Source: Lamellibrachia satsuma (lineage: Eukaryota; Annelida; Polychaeta; Sabellida; Siboglinidae). From it: a DNA stretch of 64,000 bases. A model generated the notes under the pieces. It saw only the letters and a program-made list of their open reading frames with translations, was not told the origin of the DNA and made no database searches. Below, in pieces: positions 30,461 to 55,134 of this stretch (its first letter is position 1; each line of letters starts with the position of its first letter). The position numbers and the translations under genes are program-made. The stretch covers positions 219,001 through 283,000 of the forward strand of contig BSQZ01000022.1 of the NCBI GenBank assembly GCA_033239005.1. The letters run 5' to 3'.

Positions 30461-31493
30461 ACACATCAAAACAGTTAATAATCACTGGGACAACGACTAC
30501 GTCCTCTCTTTCTTGGTGTGGGCAAGACTGCAAATGATGGGGATGGCTGCCAGGTTCGACAACCTCGCGCCCTATCCCCTTCCCCGCAAAAACGACTAGT
30601 GTCTCACTCACTGTCCTGTTGGTCAGACGGCCCAGCAATGGGGACATTCTTGCGCTCAGTTGGACATGTCTGGTGAGCTCGACAACCTCACCCCCTGCAC
30701 CGCAAAACGACTATAATTTTCCGCTCGACGTCCTGCTGTGCTTCCTCTAGTAAATACTCATCAAAGTGTTGATCTGGTCACGATCACTACGGACAGGATT
30801 ACAACAAACCCGCTACACCAAACACCATTTTTCTACTCGCTATGTGGGTCAGGTGTGTGACATAGTGAAAACGCGTAGTGCACATGTGTCCATGGACATT
30901 ATCTAAATGACTTTGTCGCTGCGCCAATAAAATAATTTCCCAGAATCACGTGGTAGTAACAAGCCGGGTTTGTTTACACAGCTGGGTAAACAGTGCTTGC
31001 CCCTCACACCCTCCTATTCAACACATTCCTAATATGTGTTAATGGGATGACCATATATGGAAAGATAAGATGCAAAGTTTTGTGATGGACCATCCACAAA
31101 TTACGGACAAAAAAGCGATTAATTATAAGCATTTTCAGCTTTGTTTTATGGAAGTCAAGCGGAACGCATCGAATAGCTCATCAAAAATAACACTAAAATA
31201 CATTAAAGATAACTAAATATACATTAGAAATTATGGTAATCGTTAAAATTAATACTAAGGAACCATTTTCAGGAAAAATTTCAAAACCTTTGGATTAGCC
31301 AGTGTTTGATAAAAATGGCATTTGCAAAGTTTCATGTTTACTGACATCTGACTCATTTCATTAAGATGGGTCACATATTTACAGAAGAATAAGAGTCTAG
31401 AGTCGTTCTTGCAGGATTGAACAGTGAATGTAAAATCATTTGCGTGACATAAACTGATTTGTTTCCATTGTAGCTGGCACAAGAAAGCTACAA
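30461..31493. other. 5' flank of BOD1L1
   Basis: It includes two diverged copies of a 40-bp motif (TCGACAACCTC...CGCAAAA.CGACT) at 30555-30600 and 30675-30715. The region should hold the BOD1L1 promoter and 5' UTR, but I cannot place the transcription start. Confidence 0.4.
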
Positions 31494-44888
<13,395 letters not shown>

Positions 44889-45640
44889 AAAATAAAATCC
44901 TATTGTTCGGGGATTTCCATAGTGACAATTTCCCGACGTTGTTCATTCCGCGACGACTTTCAGTGTCAAGATGCGTTCACTGTAGATTAGTGCAACGTAC
45001 TGGATCTCGAATATAACCTACACGCTGTGTAACTTGCTCGTCGCGCCAAAACGTTCTGGTGATGCTTAGAGAGATTATTGTTATGTGACGTTTGTCTAGA
45101 GACGTAGCGTCGTCGGGCTCAGATTAGGCTTGTCGCTTCTCGTGCATGTAATGTACTAGAGTAGGCTGGCGATATGTTTTGGCACTGTCGATGATGGATC
45201 GAACAGTAGCTACATGTAAATGACACCGTGACTGGTGTCTGACGCCTATAGCTAATAAATGTGTCGTATTGAAACGTGTTTAAATAGTATGTCTATTGTA
45301 AATATGCAAGTATGAAAAGTAGGTAAATATATGTTCGTGTGCGTGGAAAAGCCGCCCATCTCTATCTGCAACTATTCTTTCTAGGTCGTGTGTTTATTGT
45401 CTGGCTTTGTGTCTCTCTTGTGATGGTTCGTTGGTAGGGTTCTTCGGGGCGTTTTCTTTTTTCCAGATTGTTACCAGTCCTACGCCTGCTTTGATGTTCT
45501 TGTTTGCGCCATGCTAAGGAGAAAGAAAATATCTCGGTCTTCTGTTCAGTATTAATAATAATATAAAATACTTTTATTGGGCTAAAATCCTCTGCAGAAA
45601 CAAGCTCGGCAGCGCACAAAAACAAAACGGGTTCAGCAGT
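44889..45640 (+). other. BOD1L1 3' UTR and downstream flank
   Basis: Non-coding sequence after the stop. AATAAA at 45254 is the probable end of the transcript. Nothing else recognised. Confidence 0.5.
45254..45259 (+). terminator. Candidate BOD1L1 polyadenylation signal
   Basis: AATAAA lies about 370 bp after the BOD1L1 stop. A second AATAAA lies immediately after the stop (about 44891), which would give almost no 3' UTR. The distal one is the more plausible main site. Motif only; no expression data. Confidence 0.45.
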
Positions 45641-45649
45641 TCATAATCA

Positions 45650-46262
45650 GTAAACAGTTCCAGTTGTAAACAGTTGGATTGGTACGCTGGGGGATAAACA
45701 AGTGGGTTTTTAGTTTATGTTATATTTCCTACTTTCCTTAACACTAACAGGGAGTGAGTTCCACAGAGTCGGTGCAGCAAACGAAAAAGTTCAAGCTCCA
45801 ACATTTATCTTAACACTGGGAACAAAAAGTAGATTAGAATTAGATGATGGAAGATGTCTGGGCTGTCTTGCAGGAGTGAGCAGTGAATGTAAATATGCTG
45901 GTTGCTTGAATGTGCTTGATAGGTAATTGTACAGATCTTAAAAATAATGCTATATCAGACAGGGAGCCAATGCAATGATTTAAGAAGTGGTACTAGGTGA
46001 GAGAAACGAGGAGACCGGGTAACTACCCTTGCCGAACAATTTTGCACAGGTTACAGTTTCAAAATGTCCTTGACAATATTATGATAAAGGGAATGGCAAT
46101 AGTCAAGTCTACTGCTAACAAGAGTTGTTGCAGTAGTTTTGGCGACAACAAAAGACATATACCAGCAAAAAATTAAACTGTTATTAATGGTGACTTCTAC
46201 ATTCCGTGCTGAGACGGTAGGTGTGAAATTCTGGCTCAGCATAAGTGTCGGGAGGGGGGGGG
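45650..46262 (-). mobile_element. L2/CR1-like LINE fragment
   Basis: The minus strand reads TTLVSSRLDYCHSLYHNIVK, then NCSARVVTRSPRFSHLVPLL, KSLHWLPV and FSFAAPTLWNSLPVSVKES. These are the ordered motifs of the C-terminal region of L2/CR1 reverse transcriptases, with stops and frameshifts. Confidence 0.87.
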
Positions 46263-46794
46263 ACAATTAAGTTTACCACGCTGCTTTTGTGTACTTAATT
46301 GGCTCTACACACTCATATAATGACAGTGTGTGACAAGAAGTTGAATACGTCTTAATGGTTAATTTCATTACTAGTACTAATTCGCTTAAAATTCTTAATA
46401 AGATTTTGCGTGTGTATATGTTTGCATGCATGTGTCCGTGTATATAGGGCCTATGTATGTTTCTCGAGTACAGTCAATACCGACAGTGTCAGCAGTATCA
46501 ACTCGCAGTGGTGCACCCTTATAAAGGCCCGGTTATTGCTGTCCGGTTACGTCGTCCGACACGGTGTCGCATATACACATTATGTGTGCATTTACACGAG
46601 CGACGCTAGACACTGTGACTGCGATCCGTTGACTCGCGCCAATCCCGATTTGAGATTTGATAAAAGGTCACGACGAGTGCAGCACCTGTCAGTCTGATTG
46701 GCCACTGGTTAAAACTCTCGGTCAAATTGGACATTGTCCCAATTCCAACGACACGATCACAACCACGAATTGGCTTCGCTAATCCGTTTTGCAA

Positions 46795-46893
46795 GGGTGT
46801 TTACACGAGCGATTTCTGTTCGATTATGTCGATCGACACCATGTCGGACGACACAATCTGACAAAAATCGCTCGTGTAAATGGGCCGTTAAAT
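46795..46893. repeat. Foldback (MITE-like) palindrome
   Basis: TTTACACGAGCGATTTCTGT at 46799 is followed by its near-inverse ACAAAAATCGCTCGTGTAAA at 46862-46882, with about 40 bp between. A related TTTACACGAGCGACG occurs at 46589. It resembles the end of a miniature inverted-repeat element. No target duplication assigned. Confidence 0.65.
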
Positions 46894-46974
46894 TAGTAAA
46901 AGAAATCCGTAAGACGGCAGATGAACCCGTATGCTCATTGCGGTCTGACAGTGTGTCCCATATGATCAAAATGA

Positions 46975-47200
46975 GCTAGCCATACAAACTGGGATATACT
47001 GATTGGATCTCGCTATACTTTGGCGTGTTATGAACTGGTGATCTGTTATTCGCTTGATCTGTCATTTGACCAATGCGGATCGTTTCACGTAATACAAAAA
47101 ACCTTGTTCAAAACGCATAAAACTGCAATGATTTTACGTCTTGCCTATGCCCGTAAGACCTTCACGAAAATCGGCACGACTACGGCTAAACCTTAACAGT
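46975..47200 (+). repeat. Interspersed repeat family B, copy 3
   Basis: The longest well-kept copy: AACTGGGATATACTGATTGG, GATCTGTTATTCGCTTGATC and TATGCCCGTAAGACCTTCAC. It matches 6610-6885. Confidence 0.6.
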
Positions 47201-47324
47201 TGGTCCCTGTGCACACAGTAGTATGAATACAACCTTGTTTGGCAGCGCCGCAACATTCGATAGCAACGTAAACACCTACGACAGTTCAATGTGGGTCACG
47301 ATTGGAGAATTCAGTGTCCGATTG

Positions 47325-47490
47325 GAGTCAGTCAGACATTCGTGTGCATACAATTGTTGAACGTTCGTAAGTCGACTGTCGTTGAACATTCGTGTGCAAT
47401 CAGTTACTGTCGTTGGACAGTCGTGCACAGACTGTCGTTATATATTCGTGCGCAGACTGTCGTTCGACATTCGTGCGCAGACGGTCGGTT
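47325..47490. repeat. ~30-bp tandem repeat upstream of FN3-SEA exon 1
   Basis: About five imperfect units of ACTGTCGTTCGACATTCGTG plus CGCAG, ending about 10 bp before the ATG at 47499, so probably in the promoter or 5' UTR. Confidence 0.75.
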
Positions 47491-47498
47491 CCCTGAAG

Positions 47499-47577
47499 AT
47501 GAAGCAACCCAGTGGGTGGTCGTTGACAGTCGCCTTGACAATGGTAACGTTCTACGAGACGCAACTCGTAGCTTCGG
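47499..47577 (+). CDS. FN3-SEA gene exon 1 (putative signal peptide)
   Basis: The ATG at 47499 gives MKQPSGWSLTVALTMVTFYE then TQLVAS, moderately hydrophobic. The exon ends in phase 1 at a G followed by the strong donor GTGAGTTT. That phase matches the FN3 exon 4 kb downstream, and the joined total is a multiple of three. This is the main support. The exon sits just after a short tandem repeat (47325-47490). Confidence 0.6.
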
Positions 47578-50500
47578 GTGAGTTTTGTTCTACAGTTCAC
47601 TGGTATTGTCCGTAATTTCGTTAATTGCGATCAAGGAGATCAGGTTTCGTATGTTCAAGATACAGTAAAGAAGGACTGGGTTAAATCAAATGTCCTTAAA
47701 TTGTGCCATTTTTTTAAACAATTGTCAAAACTTGCCAACTTTGTAGGAAGGTATAATGTCGATGTTTCTTTTTTCGTAATTATCGTAAAAACGGGAAAGG
47801 GGAAGATCCGAAGAAACTTTTAATTTTTTTTATTTATTTGTATTATTACGTGTTGCATGTTACATTGGGTACTTATGTATAATTGTCTTTGAACGTGTGT
47901 TTAATGGTTTCTTTAACCTCGAAAGGGTCGGTTGTAAACAATAAGTTGTGTGTTATCTGTACACATAAATTCCCAGTAGAACCTCGCAGTTTCGTATGGT
48001 GCCTACAGTAGCAAGCACTCGGTCTTATATGCGTCTAACACCAGTCATATAGCGGCTTTCATGTTATTGTACGGGTATATACACATCAAACTGTATATCT
48101 GGTAAAAGGTATGTTTCCAAGAACCCGCGTGGATCACCTATCTTTGCCGGAAGGAGATATGAGAGCTGGCTGGCGTATTTCAGGCCAGCCCATTTTCATG
48201 ACAACAATTTTGTCCGGTCCAGTTTGAGTAAAATCACACCATACTCAACCAAACCATAAACCTTTCCTATGTCGATTAGCATGTCACACAAGTTGCCTTT
48301 ATCAATGCTATCCGGGAAACAATCTGTTAGTTTAAGTAATACGCTCTCTCACATATCACCAATTTTCCCATAAACCGGATTGCTCGTCTGGTGCTAATTG
48401 ATAATCTGTAAGGTCGCTTATAAATGATTGTACACGTGTCGTTCATGGGTGTTGATATAATTGGCAGTCGTTCGAGTTTCCGTTGTTACATAGTTGAACT
48501 ACGCTGGCATTCTTCCAGGGTCTAAGACATTGCGCCGCGTCGATGCTGGCGTTGCGTTTGTTGACTAAGTGTGGATATCTGATTTCAGCTCTCAGTAAGA
48601 TGTTTCGCCACTGATGGCGCTTTTGCAATTGGTTCAACACAAATTCACTCTCATATTCGGAAAGTTACAGTTACGAAAGATAATACTGTGCAATTTCGAG
48701 TAGTTCGGCAGTGCTTGTTGTGGTACTAATGCAAGTTGTTGTTCGTCTTTGTTCGTCCATTTTTGTCCTTGTTCGTCCTTGTTCTTTCTTATTCGTCCTT
48801 CTTCGTCCTTGCTTTTCCTTGTTTGTCCTTTTTCGTCCTTGCCCGCCCTTGTTTGTCATTGTTCTTCCTTTTTCCTCTGTTTTCCTTGTTCTTCCTTGTT
48901 CTTCCTTGCTCGTCCTTCCTTGTTCGTACTTCTTCCTCTTCTTTCTTCCTCATTTCCCTTCATTCTTATTCTTCTTCCCTCTATTTTCTTCTTCTTTTCC
49001 CACTTAGGAGCCAAAGGCGTCGTACAGGGAATATTAACTTGTATCCATGTAAATTTGCATCCTCGGTTTGATATTCGTCAGGCCCGTAACCAGGGGGGTT
49101 CACATTTATGAAAATAATATTATCTTCATGTTATTGGGGGTTCACGCTTTTGAAAAGGGGTTCACTTTTTGGAAAGGGGGTTCACGTCTATGAAAAATAC
49201 TAAATAATATTGGGGGAGGGGCTCAGGCTTTTGAGAAGCGGTTTCACATTTTGGAAAAAGTAGGGTTCACATTTATTAAAACATTATATTACCTTTATAT
49301 TATTGGGGGGTTCACACTTTTCAGGGGGGTTCAAATCTAATAATATATATATATTATGCCAATCTGTGATTTGTTTGAAACATAATCTTATTCCAACTAT
49401 AAATATGTTACCAATTCACCTTACGTGTGGTCAGTTGGCAACAGCCAGAGAGCAGTAGACAATGTACAGACAGTCGCTAAGTCGTTATTCAAACAACATG
49501 AAGACTTGTAAGCAAACAAATTGATGGTTTCAGAAAATATCTGCTCACTGAAACAATGAAGAGTTAGCAAGCCAATTACTCTCTTTGTTATGGTGGCATG
49601 CTATATGGCCTCCACACATGCATAACACGCACACGCACACGCACACGCACACGCACACGCACACGCACACGCACACGCACACGCACACACACACACACAC
49701 ACACACATTTAATTTTACTGAATAGTTCATAGCCATGTTATCCAGGTGTTTTCAGAAGGCCTGCCATCACTATTCCAGTCACTAATGAGAGATTAGGGAG
49801 GGAGATCATCACAGAGCACAAATGCACCGTACCAACTGGGGTGGGCAGGTACTTCAGGCACCTGTGATTTGGAGGGAAGGCTTAGAATGTCCTCTGGTAG
49901 GGTGATAACTTGATTGCAAACGATGGTTTCAGCAAATCTCTGTTTAAAGTAACATTTGGAGCTGGCAACTTGGAGCCAAGTGGACCTGTTGGGCCATTAG
50001 ACCTATGCATCCATATTTTTTTTCATGTGTACATTATAACCATTAATGGGGAGATGTAGAGAAAGGTAATATAGCTTCAGTTTGAGATATTTTTACAGTG
50101 CCAACTTAAATCAAAAGCATGTCAGTTCTAGTGATGCATAACAAACAATGTATACATATTTAAATGCTAGTGTATAAAAGGGAAACAATGATTTAGTATA
50201 AAACACTGCATAAATAACAACTTGGTGAATAGAAACTATGTATGTAGTTGCCGGTTTTATTAATTTGGTGGTTGAGTATAGAAGGAAACTCCACACCTGC
50301 AAATATTCAGCGACAACTTTTCAACTCTTTCAGAAAAACATTGTTTTATAAGTATCTACAACTTAAAAAATGCGATCAAATGCCCCATGAAGAAATGTCT
50401 TGGCATGTAAATATTGTATGAGCAAATCTCTTTCCAATAAAGTTACAAAACACATTTTTGTTATAAGTCTTGTGCTTTTAGAACATTTTTAAAAGTGTAA

Positions 50501-51001
50501 ACATTTCTACCAACACATGATTTAATAGTTACTTGAATAAATTAACTGTTAATTTAATTGACCTGAGAAATGTGTGAGGTTAATTTATTTAATTGACCTG
50601 AGAAATGTGTGAGGTTAATTTTATTTATTTGGAGAATTTATGAGTTAATTGTAATTTAATTAATTAACTTTTCAACATATTTGCAAAGCATAGTCCAGAC
50701 AAAGGTGTGTGTATACAGCAAGACACGAAACCTGCATTTTGTACTGTTAGCTTTCTTTAATTGATACTGGTTTAAACTTGCACAATGATCTGCTGCTCAT
50801 TCACAGTTCAGGTAGCATTATGTGCCCCCCAATCTCCCTCTTACTCTGCACAAAGGCTTGCATAATTTCTGGGAATTATCACACTCGATCTTGACATTTC
50901 ACTGCGCTTATCTTACATCAATTTAGACTTCGAAATGTGACTGCTTTTCATAAATTTTTACTTTTAAAGTTTTGTGTAATATATAATTCACCCAGGAAGT
51001 G

Positions 51002-51032
<31 letters not shown>

Positions 51033-54000
51033 TTTTTACAACACAGAGGGTGCCACAAGTACTGTACACAAAGCATTGTCTACATATTCAACTGTTTCAT
51101 AAAATAAGACAAAAGTAAAACAGTGATTAATTCCATTAATTGTGCATTGAGATTGAAAGAAAGGTATATATAAATACACATATATACACATATAAATACA
51201 CCTGTTCATTCCAACGCTATCTCTACTTATCTGGGAAGTCTATATCCAACGAGTCAATGTCTTTTTGTCACCTTTCACTTGGAAGCTGCCGCTTGTCAGC
51301 CTTTTCTAACAATTCATTTCGCCTTGTTTCTTCTGATATGAAGGAATATTATTGATCTTAAATTACTATTTATTCTTTTGTTTTATTATTTGGATTACAC
51401 GACTCAGCTTTCCTTTATATAAACTGACAATCTCTACGAATAGACCTACAGTTGATTGCTTAAGGCACATATTTAGATGACTTTACTTGTCTTTGCTATT
51501 ATTTAAGTTATACTGATAAAATAACTTCGTTTGTGTATTTCTTTCAGTGCCGAATGCTGCACAGAACCTGACACTGTCCTCCAGGACTGTCAACTCGTTG
51601 ACTGTCGCGTGGGAGGCCCCCGCTGAGGGCGAGTTGACAGGGTACCGAGCGACACTGCAGGGAGGTGGCACATCCCGAACAGAATCAGTTGACAAAAGCA
51701 CAACGACATTTGAATTCACGGGTCTGAAGGCTGGAACAGAGTACACAGTCGGTGTGATCACTGAAGCTGGTGATCAGAGAGGCAGAACGTTGACCAGTAA
51801 ATTCCACACAAGTTAGTATTAGATTATGTAATTATTGGTTTATATTATCTGCCATTGTTACTTGTCTTGTGTGTGCTTCGTCGACATTTTCTGCGTTATA
51901 TTGTTTTATCTCCGTATCTGTGTCCTTCCTTCTTGTTCCCTGTTGTATAAGGGTGAGGGTCAGGTACAGTTACAGTATTGTCGAGCCACTCTTTCTGTTC
52001 TTTCTTTCCATAGTTTTCAATCGGCCGCCCGCTCTCTCCATCTTTCATCTTCCCCGATCTTATCATATCCCTCCTCACGCAGTCTTCCATCTCAGCTGTG
52101 GCCTCGTATGATTCGAGGTAATTATTGTTTTGATTGTTATTGTTTTTTGCCCATTGCCCATCTGGGGACGCACGAGCGTTAACAGAATGAGGAATATTGT
52201 GACTTTCATTGGATGCAAGATGGTTCATATAAAGCAAAGGTAAAAAGATTTATGGCAATTGTTGACGTATCAATAAACCATCCAATATAAATCGTTGTAG
52301 ATTCCCTTCAAGGGTAGAACTTACTGACATTGATGATGGGATGAACTTGGTATTTAAATGAAACATTGTTGGACCATCATAAGCCAATGCCTTCCTGTGT
52401 CACAACAACGCTCGTTCTAATTGCAGAGTTGTTTGCACACAGCGGAACATTCACCATCGTAAACCAGGCGTACCGGGAATCGCTGGCTGATAGGAGCTCC
52501 GATGATTACAAACAGTTGTCAGCAAAGATTGTAGCTCAGGTGATCAATAATGCCACACATATTGCTGTTCGCGATTGTAATAGTAGTTATTAAATTATAT
52601 CTTTAAAATAGTCTCGTACCGGGGGAGGTCGAGAACGAGAGCGAGAGGTTGAGGAGAAGGACTTCAGGGATAAAGAAGAGAACAATGTGTGCGTGCGTGC
52701 GTGCGTGAGTGCGTGTGTGCGTGCGTGCGTGAACACATAGCAACAGGGATGAGAGAGGGTGCTACCAGCCAATTGCCTATAATTGGTATTCTTTGACAAA
52801 ATTACTAAGTCACTTGATGTTTGTATCTTACTGAACCAAATTTTTAGTCTAAAAAACTTTCTAAGTAGGTGTATGTGAACTGTTGTGTATTGTGTATGTG
52901 CACTATTGTGTATGTGCACTATTGCGTATTGTGTATATGCACTATTGTGTATTGTGTATGTGCACTGTTGTGTATTGTGTATGTGCACTGTTGCGCATGT
53001 GCACTATTGTGTATTGTGTATGTGCACTGTTGTGTATTGTGTATGCACACTATTGTGTATGTGCACTATTGTGTATGTGCACTATTGTGCATATGCACTA
53101 TTGTGTATGTGCACTATTGTGTACTGTGTATGTGCATTATTGTGTATTGTGTATATGCACTATTGTGTATTGTGTATGTGTAATGTTGTGTATTGTGTAT
53201 GTGCACTATTGCGTATTGTGTTTGTGCACTACTGTGTATTGTGTACGTGCACTATTGCGTATTGTGTATGTGCACTATTGTGTATGTGCACTAGTGTGTA
53301 TGTGCACTATTGTGTATGTGCACTAGTGTGTATTATGTATGTGCACTATTGTGTATTGTGTATGTGCACTATTGTGTATTGTGTATGTGCACTATTGTTC
53401 AAAATTAACGAATACATTTCCAGTTCTACACGTATTTCCTCCTTTGTAAAATCACAGCGAACGATTTCCGCATGGGTTATATTGTGGTTATATTGCGGTT
53501 TTAATGTCTTCGTTGCAGTTGATTCTCGTCTACAATGACACGAACAGCGGTGTGGATATTGTTGCTGTCAGAGATATTACATTCAGGTATATTAACTCAT
53601 CAACATAACTAGCAATTGTTTTCAATGTGGCCCAAACGTTTGGTGTGCGTGCGTGAGTGCGCGTGCGCGCTATTGTATCATCTAATAAAGAGATTACTAG
53701 AACATTGTGATCCTTAGCCAAATGTGATTATTATATAACGCAAGAATGCCAGTTAGCTAGGGACACATAATAGCAAAACACTGATGAAGTAGAATATAGT
53801 ACGTATTGGATGCAGTGCGTTGATACATCAAGTGTTCAACTGTTTATAAAAGTATCCCAAATGGCTCCTAAGTTTCCATCGGATAGTGCGAATGTGTAAT
53901 GCGCGGTTGTTCAAAATACAGCAAAGGCAGCGTTAAGGTGGATTTCAAAATCGACTTAAAAAGTGAGACTACCTCGGAGATTCTGAAGAACCAAATGCGA

Positions 54001-55110
54001 AACTATGTAGATGAGCACGGCGGCTTTGCCAGAGGATTAAAGATCCGATCAAGCAGTATTACCTACGATGGTGAGTGTCTATCGCTTCTTAAATGTTGTA
54101 TAATCTTGTTCCAACGATACAATTTCATTCGCCCTATCACAGTAGTCATTTAAGACCAAATATAGTATTGTCTTCATTCGAGACCATCTTTTAGGAGTTG
54201 TCTAACATTTGTTACATAATAATGCTAAACACATTTCAGTGAAACTAGTTCAGTGGGCGATTTAAACATGATGCCAAGAAATATTTCAAGATCTAAAAAA
54301 TATTTCAAACGACGATGGCCTATTGTATAGTGACGCTCGGTGTGAAGAGAAACAGCAATTTGTGTATATGCCGGAAAAGCAGACTTGTTGACTCGAGTCG
54401 TAGGGGCTGACTCCAGTTGGACGAGTCGCCCATTTTGACTAGACTTTACTTTGAATTCAGAGAAATTACTCGAGACTTGACTTGAACTTGGAGGTCATCG
54501 ACTTGCTAGTTTGCGACTTGCCAACAAGTTCGGCTCAAAACATACACAAAAGCATCCGCCTACATTTTACGCTAGAAATCACCGCAGAAAAAAAACAACT
54601 ATCATGGCTACGGTTGAACCCTTGTGACTGGGTCGGACTTGAGTCGCCCATTTTGACTTCACATGGAATTTAGAGAAATGACTCGATGAAGACTTGACTT
54701 GGAGGTGACTTTACTTAATTGCCAGTTTAATTGTGACAAAAAGTCTGCGGAAAAGTGATCAGGATGCTTGTTTTAAAACAGCTCACGAGACGCCCCCCAC
54801 AAACGGTTTACCTCCGGAGTTGCTCATCGCCATGCCGATCTGCTTCTGCTTCGCTGTCATCGTCTTCCTGCTACTGTTGGTTGTACTCATGAAGCGACTG
54901 GCCAGACGGCGCGCGGAGATAGCCCGGCGTAGAGGAACCAAGCACAGCAGCAACAACAACATCAGAACATGGTTCGACCCAGGCAACGAGTTGGACCGAA
55001 ATGGTTACTTGTGGCCGAGTCAACAGTTTAGCAGTCGCGAGGGAACGCCAACCTCCAACAGAGAACTTGGAGTCTACAATATAGAACGCGGCAATCGGGT
55101 AGGGAAATAA
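47499..55110 (+). CDS. Small FN3-SEA type I membrane protein, 6 exons
   Basis: Six exons join in phase to 1,002 nt, or 333 aa. Residues 1-26 look like a signal peptide (MKQPSGWSLTVALTMVTFYE). Residues about 27-114 are a fibronectin type III domain with NSLTVAWEAP and GLKAGTEYTVGVIT. Residues about 115-220 look like an SEA domain with GTFTIVNQAYRESLADRSS, DITF and GSVKVDFKI, where G-S-V resembles the SEA autocleavage turn. Residues about 237-260 are one hydrophobic span (LLIAMPICFCFAVIVFLLLL), then a basic stop-transfer RLARRRAEIARRR and a 60-residue cytoplasmic tail. The FN3 exon has 1-1 phase, typical of shuffled modules. I do not recognise a named orthologue. The first exon is the least certain. 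Confidence 0.82.
48735..48995. repeat. Pyrimidine-rich repeat (TTCGTCCTTG)n
   Basis: Imperfect repeats of TTGTTCGTCC/TTCTTCC over about 260 bp in FN3-SEA intron 1. Hydrophobic open frames (Phe/Val/Leu/Ser) are artefacts. Confidence 0.88.
49060..49345. repeat. Degenerate GGGGTTCAC repeat element
   Basis: Starts GGCCCGTAACCAGGGGGGTT, reminiscent of transposon ends of the GTAGCCAGGGGG type, then four to six diverged GGGGTTCAC(A/G).TTTTGAAAA units. The class is uncertain. Confidence 0.5.
49626..49709. repeat. (CACACG)n/(CA)n microsatellite
   Basis: About ten CACACG hexamers followed by CA dinucleotides in FN3-SEA intron 1. Confidence 0.95.
50540..50680. repeat. A/T-rich short duplication
   Basis: TTAATTGACCTGAGAAATGT with GTGAGG is repeated at about 50555 and 50592 with a third partial copy. 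The surrounding 49750-51540 holds nothing else I recognise. Confidence 0.7.
51002..51033. repeat. (GTGC)n microsatellite
   Basis: About eight GTGC tetramers in FN3-SEA intron 1. Confidence 0.93.
51548..51811 (+). CDS. FN3-SEA gene exon 2 (fibronectin type III)
   Basis: It encodes PNAAQNLTLSSRTVNSLTVA then WEAPAEGELTGYRATLQGGG and LKAGTEYTVGVITEAGDQRG. The FN3 hallmarks are the core Trp in VAWEAP, the YRA strand and the L..GTEYTV motif. The acceptor is TTTCTTTCAG and the donor is ACAA followed by GTTAGT. The phase is 1-1. Confidence 0.92.
52340..52400 (+). mobile_element. CR1-like 3' end scrap
   Basis: ATTGTTGGACCATCATAAGC then CAATGCCTTCCTGTGTC matches the 3' non-coding end at 30360-30400. 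It sits immediately upstream of FN3-SEA exon 3. Confidence 0.55.
52427..52539 (+). CDS. FN3-SEA gene exon 3 (SEA N-terminal half)
   Basis: It encodes LFAHSGTFTIVNQAYRESLA then DRSSDDYKQLSAKIVAQ. The F.I.N..Y...L.D.SS..Y..L...I pattern is typical of SEA domains. The acceptor is CTAATTGCAG and the donor is CAG followed by GTGATC. Confidence 0.88.
52870..53398. repeat. GT-rich minisatellite in the SEA-domain intron
   Basis: About 25 units of TATTGTGTATGTGCACTATT-type sequence (about 13 and 20 bp unit classes). A 217-codon Cys/Val/Tyr open frame spans it but is purely repeat-derived. Confidence 0.93.
53519..53586 (+). CDS. FN3-SEA gene exon 4 (SEA middle)
   Basis: A 68-nt exon encoding LILVYNDTNSGVDIVAVRDI then TF, the central strand region of the SEA domain. 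The acceptor is TTCGTTGCAG and the donor is TTCAG followed by GTATAT. Confidence 0.82.
53922..54070 (+). CDS. FN3-SEA gene exon 5 (SEA C-terminal half)
   Basis: It encodes SKGSVKVDFKIDLKSETTSE then ILKNQMRNYVDEHGGFARGL and KIRSSSITYDG. GSVKVDF lies at the position of the GSVVV-type autoproteolysis loop of SEA domains. The acceptor is a weak AAATACAG. The donor is GATG followed by GTGAGTG. Confidence 0.87.
54385..54720. repeat. Diverged direct duplication (GAGTCGCCCATTTTGACT)
   Basis: 54410-54500 and 54625-54715 share GAGTCGCCCATTTTGACT, AGAGAAAT.ACTCGA and GACTTGACTTG. It lies in the last FN3-SEA intron. Confidence 0.7.
54782..55110 (+). CDS. FN3-SEA gene exon 6 (transmembrane and tail)
   Basis: It encodes a short stalk, the membrane span LLIAMPICFCFAVIVFLLLL, basic residues RLARRRAEIARRRG, and a tail with NIRTWFDPGNELDRNGYLWP, SSREGTPTSNRELGVYNIER and a stop. 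The acceptor is TTTTAAAACAG. The coding sequence ends inside an AATAAA hexamer. Confidence 0.9.
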
Positions 55111-55111
55111 A
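55106..55111 (+). terminator. AATAAA overlapping the stop codon
   Basis: The hexamer AATAAA contains the TAA stop (55108-55110) of the FN3-SEA gene, so cleavage here would leave almost no 3' UTR. A LINE fragment begins about 30 bp later. Other downstream signals could be used. Confidence 0.35.
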
Positions 55112-55134
55112 GACACTCGCTGTTGTGTCGTTTT

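Noticed and set aside
48711..49111. Hydrophobic Phe/Val/Leu/Ser open frames resembling membrane proteins
   Set aside because: They derive from a pyrimidine-rich TTCGTCC repeat.
52869..53538. Cys/Val/Tyr-rich open frames up to 217 codons
   Set aside because: They cover a GT-rich minisatellite in all three frames, so openness is compositional.
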